A stretch of 5,559 bases of DNA from JAYEJW01 sp034716535. GTDB taxonomy: Bacteria; Pseudomonadota; Gammaproteobacteria; Chromatiales; Chromatiaceae. The notes beneath the pieces were generated by a model, which saw only the letters and a program-made list of their open reading frames with translations, did no database searches and was not told the DNA's origin. Below are positions 1-5,559 of the stretch, piece by piece; position 1 is the first letter of the stretch, and every line of letters begins with the position of its first letter. The DNA is taken from NCBI GenBank assembly GCA_034716535.1, contig JAYEJW010000606.1:1-5559 (forward strand), given 5' to 3'. The translations under genes were made by a program, and so were the position numbers.

Positions 1-269
1 CCAAGATCCAGCGCCACAAAGAGTTGACTTCGTACTTCGGCCGCAGACCCACGGGCGACGGAGAGATATTGCTTGAACTCCTGTCGGCTGTATCTCTCGA
101 ACCCTTCCGCTATATTCGACATCACCGATACGGTGGCTCGCTGAATCTGATTCCTAAGGCCTCGGTCACTGGCGAAACGACCAGAGCTCGAAATCCGATA
201 GATCTCGACAGTGAGCTCCCGCGCCTTCTGCCACGCAACCCAATCTTCAAAACGGCGAACCCCTGCCAT
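1..269 (-). CDS. Four-helix-bundle protein, 23S rRNA intervening-sequence type (C-terminus off window)
   Basis: This is the N-terminal 89 codons of a small four-helix-bundle protein of the family first found as the protein encoded in 23S rRNA intervening sequences (TIGR02436 type). Translating the minus strand from the ATG at 269 gives a start MAGVRRFEDWVAWQKAREL, then IYRIS near residues 24-28, NQIQRATVSV at 40-49, SNIAEGFERYSRQEF at 51-65, and YLSVARGSAAEVRSQL at 68-83. These are the recognisable family blocks: the FEDW-W-KA opening, the SNIAEG turn and the RGS-E-Q helix. Family members are usually about 115-130 residues, so roughly 30 residues lie beyond the left edge. A GAGGGG ribosome-binding sequence ends three bases before the ATG. 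The biochemical role of the family is unknown; members form homo-oligomeric helical bundles and occur both in rRNA insertions and as free-standing genes. Here the gene follows the soeA-like gene by 66 bp on the same strand. Family assignment is firm; function is not. Confidence 0.9.
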   Translation of the reverse strand, partial: MAGVRRFEDWVAWQKARELTVEIYRISSSGRFASDRGLRNQIQRATVSVMSNIAEGFERYSRQEFKQYLSVARGSAAEVRSQLFVALDL

Positions 270-310
270 CGACCCCTCACGCTCCGAACCGTCCCAGCGC
301 AACCATCACA

Positions 311-337
311 CGCACTTCGCACCCCGCACTTCGTACT
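311..337. repeat. Short direct repeats between soeA and the four-helix-bundle gene
   Basis: The 9-mer CGCACTTCG occurs at 311-319 and again at 325-333, a 14-bp period. The 10-mer ACTTCGTACT at 328-337 recurs inside the neighbouring four-helix-bundle gene at 27-36. The second copy runs into the soeA stop codon (TAG, complement of 336-338). From general memory, and not checked here, similar ACTTCG-type microrepeats flank other free-standing genes of this family. They could be slippage products or remnants of insertion. Confidence 0.6.
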
Positions 338-3236
338 ACTTCCGAAGGAAGAGACCCGCCACATAGGCCTGCCACTTACCGCGGCGCCTCTCTTGGCCAG
401 GTACCGGTCCCTGAGGCTCGAATTGGGGCCAGGTCCTTTGCGGCTCCTTGGGGTCGGCCTTGTAGACTCGCACCCGCACGTCGAACCAGGCGGCTTGGCC
501 CGTAACCGGGTCCGAGTTGGAGACGTGTTCGCCGCACTCCGTCGGCGGGAGCTCCTCGGAGATCAGGTGGTTGAGCAGGAATCCCTTGCGCGACTCGTCC
601 GCCTTGGGCGACAGGCCCCAGCTACCGGCGGCCTTGCCGATGGCGTTCCAGGTCCAGACGGTGCCGGGTTCCACCGCCTCGGAGAAGCGGCACATGCAAC
701 GCACCTTCCCGTGGGCGGACTCGACCCAGATCCAGTCCCCATCGTCGAAACCGTTCGCAGCGCCCGCCTTCGGATTCACGAACAGGTAGTTGTGGCTGTG
801 GATCTGCCGGAGCCACGCGTTCTGACTGTCCCAGCTGTGGTACATGGCCATGGGCCGCTGGGTCAGCGCATTGAGCGGATAGCGCTGGGTGTCGACCAGG
901 CGCGTCTCCAAGGGCTCGTAGTAAAAGGGCAGAGGATCGAAATAGGTTTCGACTCGCTTGGCCAAGCGCTCGGGTGGCCTGCGGCCGGGCCACTTCCCCT
1001 GCGCCGCGAGGCGGAAGCGCTGCAGCACCTCGGAGTAGACGTGCAAACCAATGGGCTCGGCATAACGCGTCATGCCGTGGGCGCGTGCCCAGTGCAGGTA
1101 GCCCTTGTTCCAGTTGCGCATGTACTGATAGGACTTGGGCAGCTCGTGATGGAAGAAGCAGCCGTTGTTGGCGTACATCTCCCACTGGCGGGGATTGGGC
1201 TCGCCTTTGAGGAACTTCTCGCCCCCCTTCCCCCGCCAGCCGGCCAGGAAGCCGATGCCGGAGCCCGGCGAGGTCTCGTAGTTGATGATGAAATCGGGGT
1301 AGTCGCGGTATTTGCGCTCGCCTTGATCGGTAACGAAGGCGGGCAGCCCCAACCGGCTGCCTATCTCGATCAAGACCTCCTGAAAGGGCTTGCACTCGCC
1401 CGTCGGCGGCACCACCGGGATGCGCACCGAGTCCACCGGCCCGTCGAACTCGGAGATGGGCCGATCCAACATGGACAGGACGTCGTGGCGCTCCAGATAG
1501 GAGGTGTCCGGCAGCACAAGGTCCGCAAAGGCCACGGTCTCGGAGGAAAAGGCGTCGCACACCACCAGGAACGGGATCTTGTACTCGCCGTTCTCGTCCT
1601 TGTCGGCGAGCATCCTGCGCACCTCGCTGGTGTTCATGGAGGAGTTCCAGGCCATGTTGGCCATGAACAGCAGCAGGGTATCGATCCGATAGGGGTCGCC
1701 GCGCCAGGCGTTGGTGATGGCGTTGTGCATCAGGCCGTGGACCGAAAGCGGGTGCTCCCAGGAGAAGGCCTTGTCGATCCGTACGGGCTCGCCGTCGCCG
1801 TCCACAAACAGATCTTCCGGCTTGGCGGGCCAGCCCAGCGGCATACCGTCGAGCGGTGTGTTCGGCTGCACTCCTTGGGGACCGCTCGGTGGCTTGGGGC
1901 AGGGAGGGATGGGGCGCGGGAAGGGTGCGCGATGGCGGAAGCCGCCCGGGCGGTCGATGGTGCCCAGGATGGTCATCAGTATTCCCAGAGCGCGGATGGT
2001 CTGGAACCCGTTGGAATGGGCGGCTAAGCCGCGCATGGCGTGGAAGGCCACCGGGTTGCCGGTGACCGAGTCGTGCTCCTTGTCCCAGCAGTCGGTCCAT
2101 TGGATGGGGAGCTCGATTTTCTGATCCCGTGCGGTGACGCCCATCTCGTGGGCTAGCCGACGAATAGTGTCCGCCGGGATGCCTGTGATACCGGCCGCCC
2201 ACTCCGGGGTGTACTCCTCCACCCGCTCCTTGAGGAGCTCGAAGGCAGGCTTGACCCGGGTCCCATCCTCCAGGGTGAACTCGCCGAGCAGACGCGGGTC
2301 GACCCCCTCGGTGTGGGTCGAGATCTCCCGCTCGAGCCCCCGGTCCCACCACAGCTTGTTCTGGGGGTCGAAGCAGCCCTCCTCCACGTGCATCTCGTGG
2401 ACCCGGTAGAAGAGTCCGTGGTCGTCCCGCGTGGGATCGTCGATCACCAGCTCCGCGGAGTTGGTGTAGCGCTGCAGGAACTCCCGGTCATAGAGCCCCT
2501 GCTTGATGATCTCGTGGATGATGGCCAGCAGAAGGGCACCGTCCGTGCCCGGCTTGATGGGCACCCACTCGTCCGCTACCGCGGAGTAGCCCGTGCGGAT
2601 GGGATTGATGGAGACGAACTTCCCGCCCTTGCGCTTGAACTTGGAGATCGCGATCTTGAGCGGGTTGGAGTGATGGTCCTCCGCGGTGCCGATCATCACG
2701 AAGAGCTTGGCGCGGTCCAGGTCCGGCCCGCCGAACTCCCAAAAGGAGCCGCCGATCGTATAGATGAGTCCGGCGGCCAGGTTCACGGAGCAGAAGCCGC
2801 CGTGGGCCGCATAGTTCGGGGTGCCGAACTGCTTGGCGAACATGCCGGTCAGGGCCTGCATCTGGTCGCGGCCGGTGAAGAGCGCGAACTTCTTCGGATC
2901 CTCGGCGCGGATCCTGGACAGCCGCTCCTCGAGCATGTCGAAGGCCTCGTCCCAGGAGATGGCCTCGAACTCGGACTCGCCGCGTTCCTTGCCCGCCTTG
3001 CGCCGCAATGGCTTCGTCAGCCGCGCCGGCGAGTACTGCTTCATGATGCCCGATGAGCCCTTGGCGCAGATCACGCCCTCGTTGAGCGGGTGATTCGGGT
3101 TGCCCTCGATGTAGCGCACCTCGCCATCACGCAGATGGACGCGAATGCCGCAACGGCACGCACACATGTAACAGGTGGTTTCCTTGACCTCGACCCGACC
3201 GATGTCACGGTCAGCACGGGTAGTGGGGTCCAACAT
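336..3236 (-). CDS. soeA: SoeA-like sulfite dehydrogenase, molybdopterin catalytic subunit
   Basis: This is a large catalytic subunit of the complex iron-sulfur molybdoenzyme family, 966 residues (about 109 kDa), best matching SoeA of the cytoplasmic sulfite:quinone oxidoreductase SoeABC, which oxidises sulfite to sulfate. The N-terminus carries a [4Fe-4S] motif C22-x2-C25-x3-C29-x27-C57 within CYMCACRCG and GVICAKG. The molybdopterin domain fills roughly residues 70-600; Cys149 in GGFCSVN is the likely molybdenum ligand, as in the PsrA/PhsA/SoeA branch. The C-terminal dinucleotide-binding domain spans about 785-925, with the ending SNSDPVTGQAAWFDVRVRV. There is no twin-arginine signal: the sequence begins MLDPTTRADRDIGRVEVKE and enters the cluster motif by residue 22, which fits a cytoplasmic enzyme. 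The ATG at 3236 has only a weak ribosome-binding site, but an in-frame TAG 21 bases upstream limits the alternatives. The partner genes soeB (ferredoxin-like) and soeC (membrane anchor) are not visible downstream. A thiosulfate or polysulfide reductase subunit is the main alternative. Confidence 0.82.
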   Translation of the reverse strand: MLDPTTRADRDIGRVEVKETTCYMCACRCGIRVHLRDGEVRYIEGNPNHPLNEGVICAKGSSGIMKQYSPARLTKPLRRKAGKERGESEFEAISWDEAFDMLEERLSRIRAEDPKKFALFTGRDQMQALTGMFAKQFGTPNYAAHGGFCSVNLAAGLIYTIGGSFWEFGGPDLDRAKLFVMIGTAEDHHSNPLKIAISKFKRKGGKFVSINPIRTGYSAVADEWVPIKPGTDGALLLAIIHEIIKQGLYDREFLQRYTNSAELVIDDPTRDDHGLFYRVHEMHVEEGCFDPQNKLWWDRGLEREISTHTEGVDPRLLGEFTLEDGTRVKPAFELLKERVEEYTPEWAAGITGIPADTIRRLAHEMGVTARDQKIELPIQWTDCWDKEHDSVTGNPVAFHAMRGLAAHSNGFQTIRALGILMTILGTIDRPGGFRHRAPFPRPIPPCPKPPSGPQGVQPNTPLDGMPLGWPAKPEDLFVDGDGEPVRIDKAFSWEHPLSVHGLMHNAITNAWRGDPYRIDTLLLFMANMAWNSSMNTSEVRRMLADKDENGEYKIPFLVVCDAFSSETVAFADLVLPDTSYLERHDVLSMLDRPISEFDGPVDSVRIPVVPPTGECKPFQEVLIEIGSRLGLPAFVTDQGERKYRDYPDFIINYETSPGSGIGFLAGWRGKGGEKFLKGEPNPRQWEMYANNGCFFHHELPKSYQYMRNWNKGYLHWARAHGMTRYAEPIGLHVYSEVLQRFRLAAQGKWPGRRPPERLAKRVETYFDPLPFYYEPLETRLVDTQRYPLNALTQRPMAMYHSWDSQNAWLRQIHSHNYLFVNPKAGAANGFDDGDWIWVESAHGKVRCMCRFSEAVEPGTVWTWNAIGKAAGSWGLSPKADESRKGFLLNHLISEELPPTECGEHVSNSDPVTGQAAWFDVRVRVYKADPKEPQRTWPQFEPQGPVPGQERRRGKWQAYVAGLFLRK

Positions 3237-3275
3237 GGAGAGGCCTGCAGCGTCCTAGATTCTGATAATCGTTAC

Positions 3276-3305
3276 ATTCTAATATTCTTGTGGTATTCGC
3301 CGCAA
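3276..3305 (-). promoter_or_regulatory. Candidate sigma-70 promoter of the soeA-like gene
   Basis: Read on the minus strand, TTGCGG (3305-3300) is followed after 18 bases by TAGAAT (3281-3276), which matches five of six positions of the -10 consensus. The -35 match is weak (three of six). This would give a leader of about 33 bases before the ATG at 3236. The pentamer AGAAT occurs three times within this short region on the minus strand. The site lies after the terminator of the upstream gene, so the soeA-like gene needs its own promoter here. The exact element is a guess from pattern. Confidence 0.4.
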
Positions 3306-3342
3306 ACCGCCACCCCACCCTCTACGATGCCCTTCAGACAAG

Positions 3343-3365
3343 AAAAAGGGCCGTTGCCGGCCCTT
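3343..3365 (-). terminator. Intrinsic terminator of the small upstream gene
   Basis: On the minus strand an 8-bp perfect stem, AAGGGCCG (3365-3358) and CGGCCCTT (3353-3346), closes a GCAA tetraloop of the stable GNRA class. It runs directly into a T tract: TTTTT counting the two stem-closing bases, then CTTGTC. The stem starts 46 bases after the stop codon of the small gene at 3411. Read on the plus strand the hairpin is followed by CTCCCC, so it functions only for minus-strand transcription. It separates the small gene from the soeA-like gene. Confidence 0.85.
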
Positions 3366-3410
3366 CTCCCCCAGCCATTGCGCCCGACCTGGGCCGGGCG
3401 CGATTCTCGC

Positions 3411-3677
3411 CTACTGCACCCGAAGCGGAAAGCGCTCTTCGATACGATGGCGCTCCCGGCCCACGTCGATATCGAAGAAGTGCCGCAACACCCCCAGCGC
3501 CTCGTCGAGGCTGTCGCAACCCCATTCGTTCATCACGATGTGGTTTGTCCAGTCCTCCACGCGAAAAGAGTTATGCCGACGTCCCTTCGCCTTCTGGATA
3601 TCAAAGCGAAGCCGGAAACCCGTCTCCGTTCTCGGGTTCCACTTGTAACGAATCACGTTGTCTTGCTCGTTTTGCAT
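3411..3677 (-). CDS. Small conserved-looking protein of unknown function
   Basis: I do not recognise this protein. It is 88 residues, soluble and mixed in charge, with no membrane segment, no signal peptide and a single cysteine. It begins MQNEQDNVIRYKWNP, has a basic middle (RLRFDIQKAKGRRH), an aromatic segment (VEDWTNHIVMNEWG) and an amphipathic helix-like stretch (SLDEALGVLRHFFDID). I chose the ATG at 3677 because AGG lies at the ideal distance (-9 to -7) within TAGGTAGGTCAGAG. A GTG at 3740 would add 21 residues, but they look unlike coding sequence and have no clear ribosome-binding site. An intrinsic terminator follows at 3365-3343, which supports minus-strand expression. The gene stands alone between the metA-like and soeA-like genes, with a perfect FNR-type site centred 129 bases upstream of its start. 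The rich tryptophan and phenylalanine content and the terminator argue against a chance reading frame. Confidence 0.65.
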   Translation of the reverse strand: MQNEQDNVIRYKWNPRTETGFRLRFDIQKAKGRRHNSFRVEDWTNHIVMNEWGCDSLDEALGVLRHFFDIDVGRERHRIEERFPLRVQ

Positions 3678-3751
3678 CTCTGACCTACCTAGTGAATTTT
3701 TTTCAATTTGCGCCGCGCGGGTCCCGTTCGACAGCCGCACCGTACGATTTA

Positions 3752-3757
3752 AGTATC
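3752..3757 (-). promoter_or_regulatory. Candidate -10 element for the small gene
   Basis: GATACT on the minus strand (3757-3752), followed by TAAAT, matches four of six positions of the -10 consensus (TATAAT). If it is used, the transcript would start near 3745 and the FNR-type site would be centred at about -61.5, the classic class I activator position. The matching -35 region (around 3780-3775, CATCCG) is poor, which is tolerable for an activator-dependent promoter but leaves this unproven. Confidence 0.3.
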
Positions 3758-3799
3758 TGCCAAAAAGCCACAGCCGGATGGAAGAAAACCGTTGACTTG

Positions 3800-3813
3800 T
3801 TGATGCAGATCAA
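3800..3813. promoter_or_regulatory. Perfect FNR/ANR-type binding site
   Basis: The sequence TTGATGCAGATCAA is an exact match to the consensus TTGAT-N4-ATCAA bound by FNR and ANR, the oxygen-sensing CRP-family regulators. It extends by one further paired base on each side (G before, C after). It lies in the AT-richer part of the intergenic region, centred 129 bases upstream of the small gene's ATG on the minus strand. On the plus strand a weak TTTATT at 3835-3840 sits near where the -10 of a class II promoter would fall, but no gene follows in that direction. Other family members such as Dnr share the motif, so the exact regulator cannot be named. Confidence 0.7.
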
Positions 3814-4195
3814 CTACGCGTTAGATTGTAGGACTTTATTACAACAATTGGCAAGAAAATCATTGCGCACCCGCAACCACGCTTTGTAGGCGGGGCGCGG
3901 GAGACGTCTAGCGGGGATTCCCGAAGCAGACATGGCCGGCTATGACGACCGCGTGATACGTGTCGCATTTTTGCACGCGCGTGACAGTATCCAAAATTCG
4001 ACACCCCTTCGGTATGAGATCACAGGTGCGGAGCGCGGCGAACGGGGAAAGGAGGCGGAGGAAGAAGATAACGCGGCCCTATCGCCGCACGGGCCGTTGG
4101 AACGAACGAACGCAACGTGAGCGCGCCGACCGCCTCCGGAAAAGAGCTGGGGTCAGGGAGGCCAAAGACTGCTCTGAGCTACTTCGTCCCTGGCG

Positions 4196-5266
4196 CTACC
4201 AGCCCAAACCGAGCGGATCCAGGGGATCCACGCCTTCCATGAAGGGCAACCGACGGTTGCTGTTGGTGAGTTGATAGATCTTGCCCATCCAGTTTCCGAC
4301 GACACCCTCGGCGGTATCGTGCCAGGTGTTGTCCAGGCCGGCGGCGATGCGCGCTTCCGGGACCTCCGGCGGCTCGCGACCGCTATCCATCGCAGCGAGG
4401 ATGCGGTACTGGTGCTCTTCCAAGATCGCCCTGTCTTTCGAGCGAATGTAGTTCTCGGGAAAAGGCGGGTAGTCGTCCCGGTCGCCGGCGATGAAGCGGG
4501 TTACTTCCCGTTTGTACTCCTTGAGCAGTGAAACGGTGTCGTATTCCGGATGCCCCTGGAAGAACACCAGCCGGAACCCGTCCTCGCTCACCGCCAGATG
4601 CACGCCCGCGTCCTCACTCTCGGCCAGGACGTGCAGGCCGCTGGCGTCGAACTGCTCCCGGCCGATCTCATTGAAGCGCGAGTGGGGAACGTCGAAAAGG
4701 GTATTGACGTCGTTGACCAGCGGATGCGCGGGATTGACGACGCGGTGAGGGTAGACCCCCCACCGCTTGGCCGGCAGCGGGTAGCGCCGCTGGCCATATC
4801 GAAATTGAAGCACCGCGTGGGTGGCAAGGCAGGAGCACAGCGTCGAGGTGACATTCTCCGCCGCCCAATCGATGACCTCGATCAAGGGCCGCCAGAAAGG
4901 CTCGTCCGCCAGGTCCGGGTGGCTTACGTTGGCGCCGGTGATGATGAGGGCATCCAGCCCTTCATCGCGAACGCGGTCGAAGGTCTCGTAGTAGCGTTCG
5001 ATGTGGTCGCGTGCGTTCGTCGAGCGTTTGAGCTCTTCCAGCGTGAACGGATGCACGTAGAACTGGGCGATCGGGTTGCTCTGGCCGATGAGGCGGAAGA
5101 ACTGGCGCTCCGTCGCGGCCAGCGCCGCGTCCGGCATCATATTCAACAACCCGATGTGCAACTCGCGGATATCCTGGTGCAGCGCTCGATCCGGGTCCAG
5201 GATAATCTGGCCTTCCTTGCGCAAGCGCTCGAAGGTGGGAAGATCGGTGTGGGCGACAATGGGCAT
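4196..5266 (-). CDS. metA: Homoserine O-acyltransferase, MetA family
   Basis: This enzyme transfers an acyl group from acyl-CoA (succinyl-CoA or acetyl-CoA) to the hydroxyl of L-homoserine, the first committed step of methionine synthesis in the cytoplasm. It is 356 residues; E. coli MetA is 309, the extra length lying mainly in the C-terminal third. Aligning by eye to E. coli MetA, the nucleophile is Cys146 in STLCSCLATHA (E. coli Cys142), the catalytic histidine and glutamate are His239 and Glu241 in GHPEYD (235 and 237), and the substrate-binding residues Lys167 (AKRWGVY), Ser196 (VPHSRF) and Arg253 (KREV) are all kept. The acyl-CoA specificity position, Gly111 in E. coli and Glu in acetyl-CoA users, is Ser115 here (GANVSHP), and the E. 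coli MPKKIE loop is replaced by a longer MPDAALAA. The donor is therefore uncertain. The ATG at 5266 begins four bases after the stop of the upstream gene and has a poor ribosome-binding site, which suggests translational coupling. Its promoter must lie beyond the window. Confidence 0.92.
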   Translation of the reverse strand: MPIVAHTDLPTFERLRKEGQIILDPDRALHQDIRELHIGLLNMMPDAALAATERQFFRLIGQSNPIAQFYVHPFTLEELKRSTNARDHIERYYETFDRVRDEGLDALIITGANVSHPDLADEPFWRPLIEVIDWAAENVTSTLCSCLATHAVLQFRYGQRRYPLPAKRWGVYPHRVVNPAHPLVNDVNTLFDVPHSRFNEIGREQFDASGLHVLAESEDAGVHLAVSEDGFRLVFFQGHPEYDTVSLLKEYKREVTRFIAGDRDDYPPFPENYIRSKDRAILEEHQYRILAAMDSGREPPEVPEARIAAGLDNTWHDTAEGVVGNWMGKIYQLTNSNRRLPFMEGVDPLDPLGLGW

Positions 5267-5270
5267 CGAC

Positions 5271-5559
5271 TCAAACCCGGGGTTGACTCTTGCGGGCGAT
5301 GGCCTGCTCCAGCAACTGCAGGAAATCCCTCTCGTTGCGAACCTGGGCCACTTCGTTGGAGCTTACCGTATAGCCGTGGGGCCTGGCGATGGCCTCGTAA
5401 CGCGGCACCCGGGAATGGAACAGCCGCGGGAAGACCCAGCGTGTGAAGTCGTCCGGATCGATCTCCGCCACATACTCCAGGCCCCGTACCTCCAGGTAGT
5501 CCTTGACCGCTGCGTTCAGGAACTCCGGTCTGTAATAGAGGGGCTTGGGGTCTGCCTGA
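5271..5559 (-). CDS. C-terminal part of an unrecognised protein (N-terminus off window)
   Basis: An open frame enters from the right edge and runs for 95 codons to a TGA at 5273-5271. I do not recognise the family. The visible part opens QADPKPLYYRPEFLNAAVKD, continues with DYLEVRGLEYVAEIDPDDF and a basic-aromatic stretch (RWVFPRLFHSRVPRYEAIAR), and ends in a helix-like tail (VRNERDFLQLLEQAIARK). It is soluble, with no membrane segment or cysteine. No good internal start is seen (the GTG at 5471 has no clear ribosome-binding site), and coding character continues to the window edge, so this is the tail of a longer protein and not a small gene. It ends four bases before the metA-like start, so the two are probably co-transcribed and coupled. 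A role in methionine or sulfur metabolism is possible by position only. Confidence 0.75.
   Translation of the reverse strand, partial: QADPKPLYYRPEFLNAAVKDYLEVRGLEYVAEIDPDDFTRWVFPRLFHSRVPRYEAIARPHGYTVSSNEVAQVRNERDFLQLLEQAIARKSQPRV

Larger units (their letters stand above)
3678..4195. other. Long intergenic region between the metA-like and small genes
   Basis: About 520 bp without a gene I can support. The part from about 3690 to 3870 is visibly richer in A and T than the flanking genes and holds the FNR-type palindrome at 3800-3813. The part from about 3880 to 4195 is GC-rich again and contains a purine-rich run near 4044-4068, a short AACG tandem near 4102-4116, and a modest hairpin (CGGCCC at 4074-4079 with GGGCCG at 4091-4096). 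On the minus strand that hairpin lies about 100 bases past the metA-like stop but lacks a proper T tract, so it is at best a weak terminator. The short reading frames here have no convincing ribosome-binding site or protein character. Confidence 0.6.

Noticed and set aside
122..364. An 80-codon minus-strand frame across the soeA/four-helix-bundle junction
   Set aside because: It is out of frame with both real genes; the correct frame from 269 gives clear four-helix-bundle motifs.
24..2027. A 667-codon open frame on the plus strand, antisense to the soeA-like gene
   Set aside because: The product is low in complexity for a real protein (rich in Gly, Leu, Val, His and Arg, with no recognisable domain). 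It is the expected mirror frame of a GC-rich gene whose minus-strand reading has clear family motifs.
622..2352. A 576-codon minus-strand frame inside the soeA-like gene
   Set aside because: It is a shifted reading of the same strand, with an arginine-, proline- and alanine-rich product and no motifs. The in-frame soeA reading is intact over 966 residues, so it is not a frameshift remnant.
2313..3683. Plus-strand frames antisense to the start of the soeA-like gene and to the small gene (2313-3056, 3090-3683, 3290-3889)
   Set aside because: They show no ribosome-binding sites or recognisable domains. The minus strand carries better supported genes and a directional terminator.
3974..3983. Perfect 10-bp palindrome CACGCGCGTG
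   Set aside because: A few 10-bp palindromes are expected by chance in 5.5 kb, and it matches no operator I can name in a sensible position.
4074..4096. Hairpin CGGCCC/GGGCCG as a terminator for the metA-like gene
   Set aside because: The stem is only 6 bp with an 11-base loop and there is no T tract on the minus strand, so it is not supported as an intrinsic terminator.
4102..4116. AACG tetranucleotide tandem
   Set aside because: Only about three and a half units, outside any gene; too short to suggest phase variation.
4213..4230. Two GGATCC hexamers nine bases apart
   Set aside because: They fall within the metA C-terminal codons for Asp-Pro-Leu-Asp-Pro and are explained by that coding repeat.
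3932..4274. Short frames in the intergenic region (plus 3932-4120 and 3960-4274, minus 3810-4004)
   Set aside because: They lack convincing ribosome-binding sites, have unnatural composition, and one overlaps the end of metA on the opposite strand.

Overview
The window looks like a GC-rich chromosome segment from a sulfur-oxidising proteobacterium, most likely a gammaproteobacterium such as a purple sulfur bacterium or a chemolithotrophic relative. This rests on the large molybdopterin enzyme, which matches the cytoplasmic sulfite dehydrogenase subunit SoeA, and on general protein character. No phylogenetic marker is present, so the assignment is an inference.

All genes I can support lie on the minus strand. 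Read in the direction of transcription (right to left), they are as follows. (1) The last 95 codons of an unrecognised protein enter from the right edge (5559-5271). (2) Four bases later a complete MetA-type homoserine O-acyltransferase begins (5266-4196), probably translationally coupled to that gene. (3) An intergenic stretch of about 520 bp follows (4195-3678). It contains a perfect FNR/ANR-type palindrome at 3800-3813 and an AT-richer patch. (4) A small unrecognised gene of 88 codons (3677-3411) ends in a strong intrinsic terminator with a GCAA loop (3365-3343). (5) A short promoter region leads into a complete 966-residue soeA-like gene (3236-336). (6) After a 66-bp gap with short direct repeats, a four-helix-bundle protein of the 23S rRNA intervening-sequence type begins at 269 and runs off the left edge.

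The parts do not form one obvious pathway. SoeA would oxidise sulfite to sulfate in the cytoplasm and pass electrons through SoeB and SoeC to the quinone pool. MetA activates homoserine for methionine synthesis. Both touch sulfur metabolism, but they are separated by a terminator and a long intergenic region, so they are not one operon.

The points most worth a second look are: the four-helix-bundle gene sitting where soeB would be expected, with repeats that overlap the soeA stop codon; the MetA variant with Ser instead of Gly or Glu at the known acyl-CoA specificity position; and the FNR-type site upstream of an orphan small gene with its own terminator. I see no clear evidence of a wholly new multi-gene system here.
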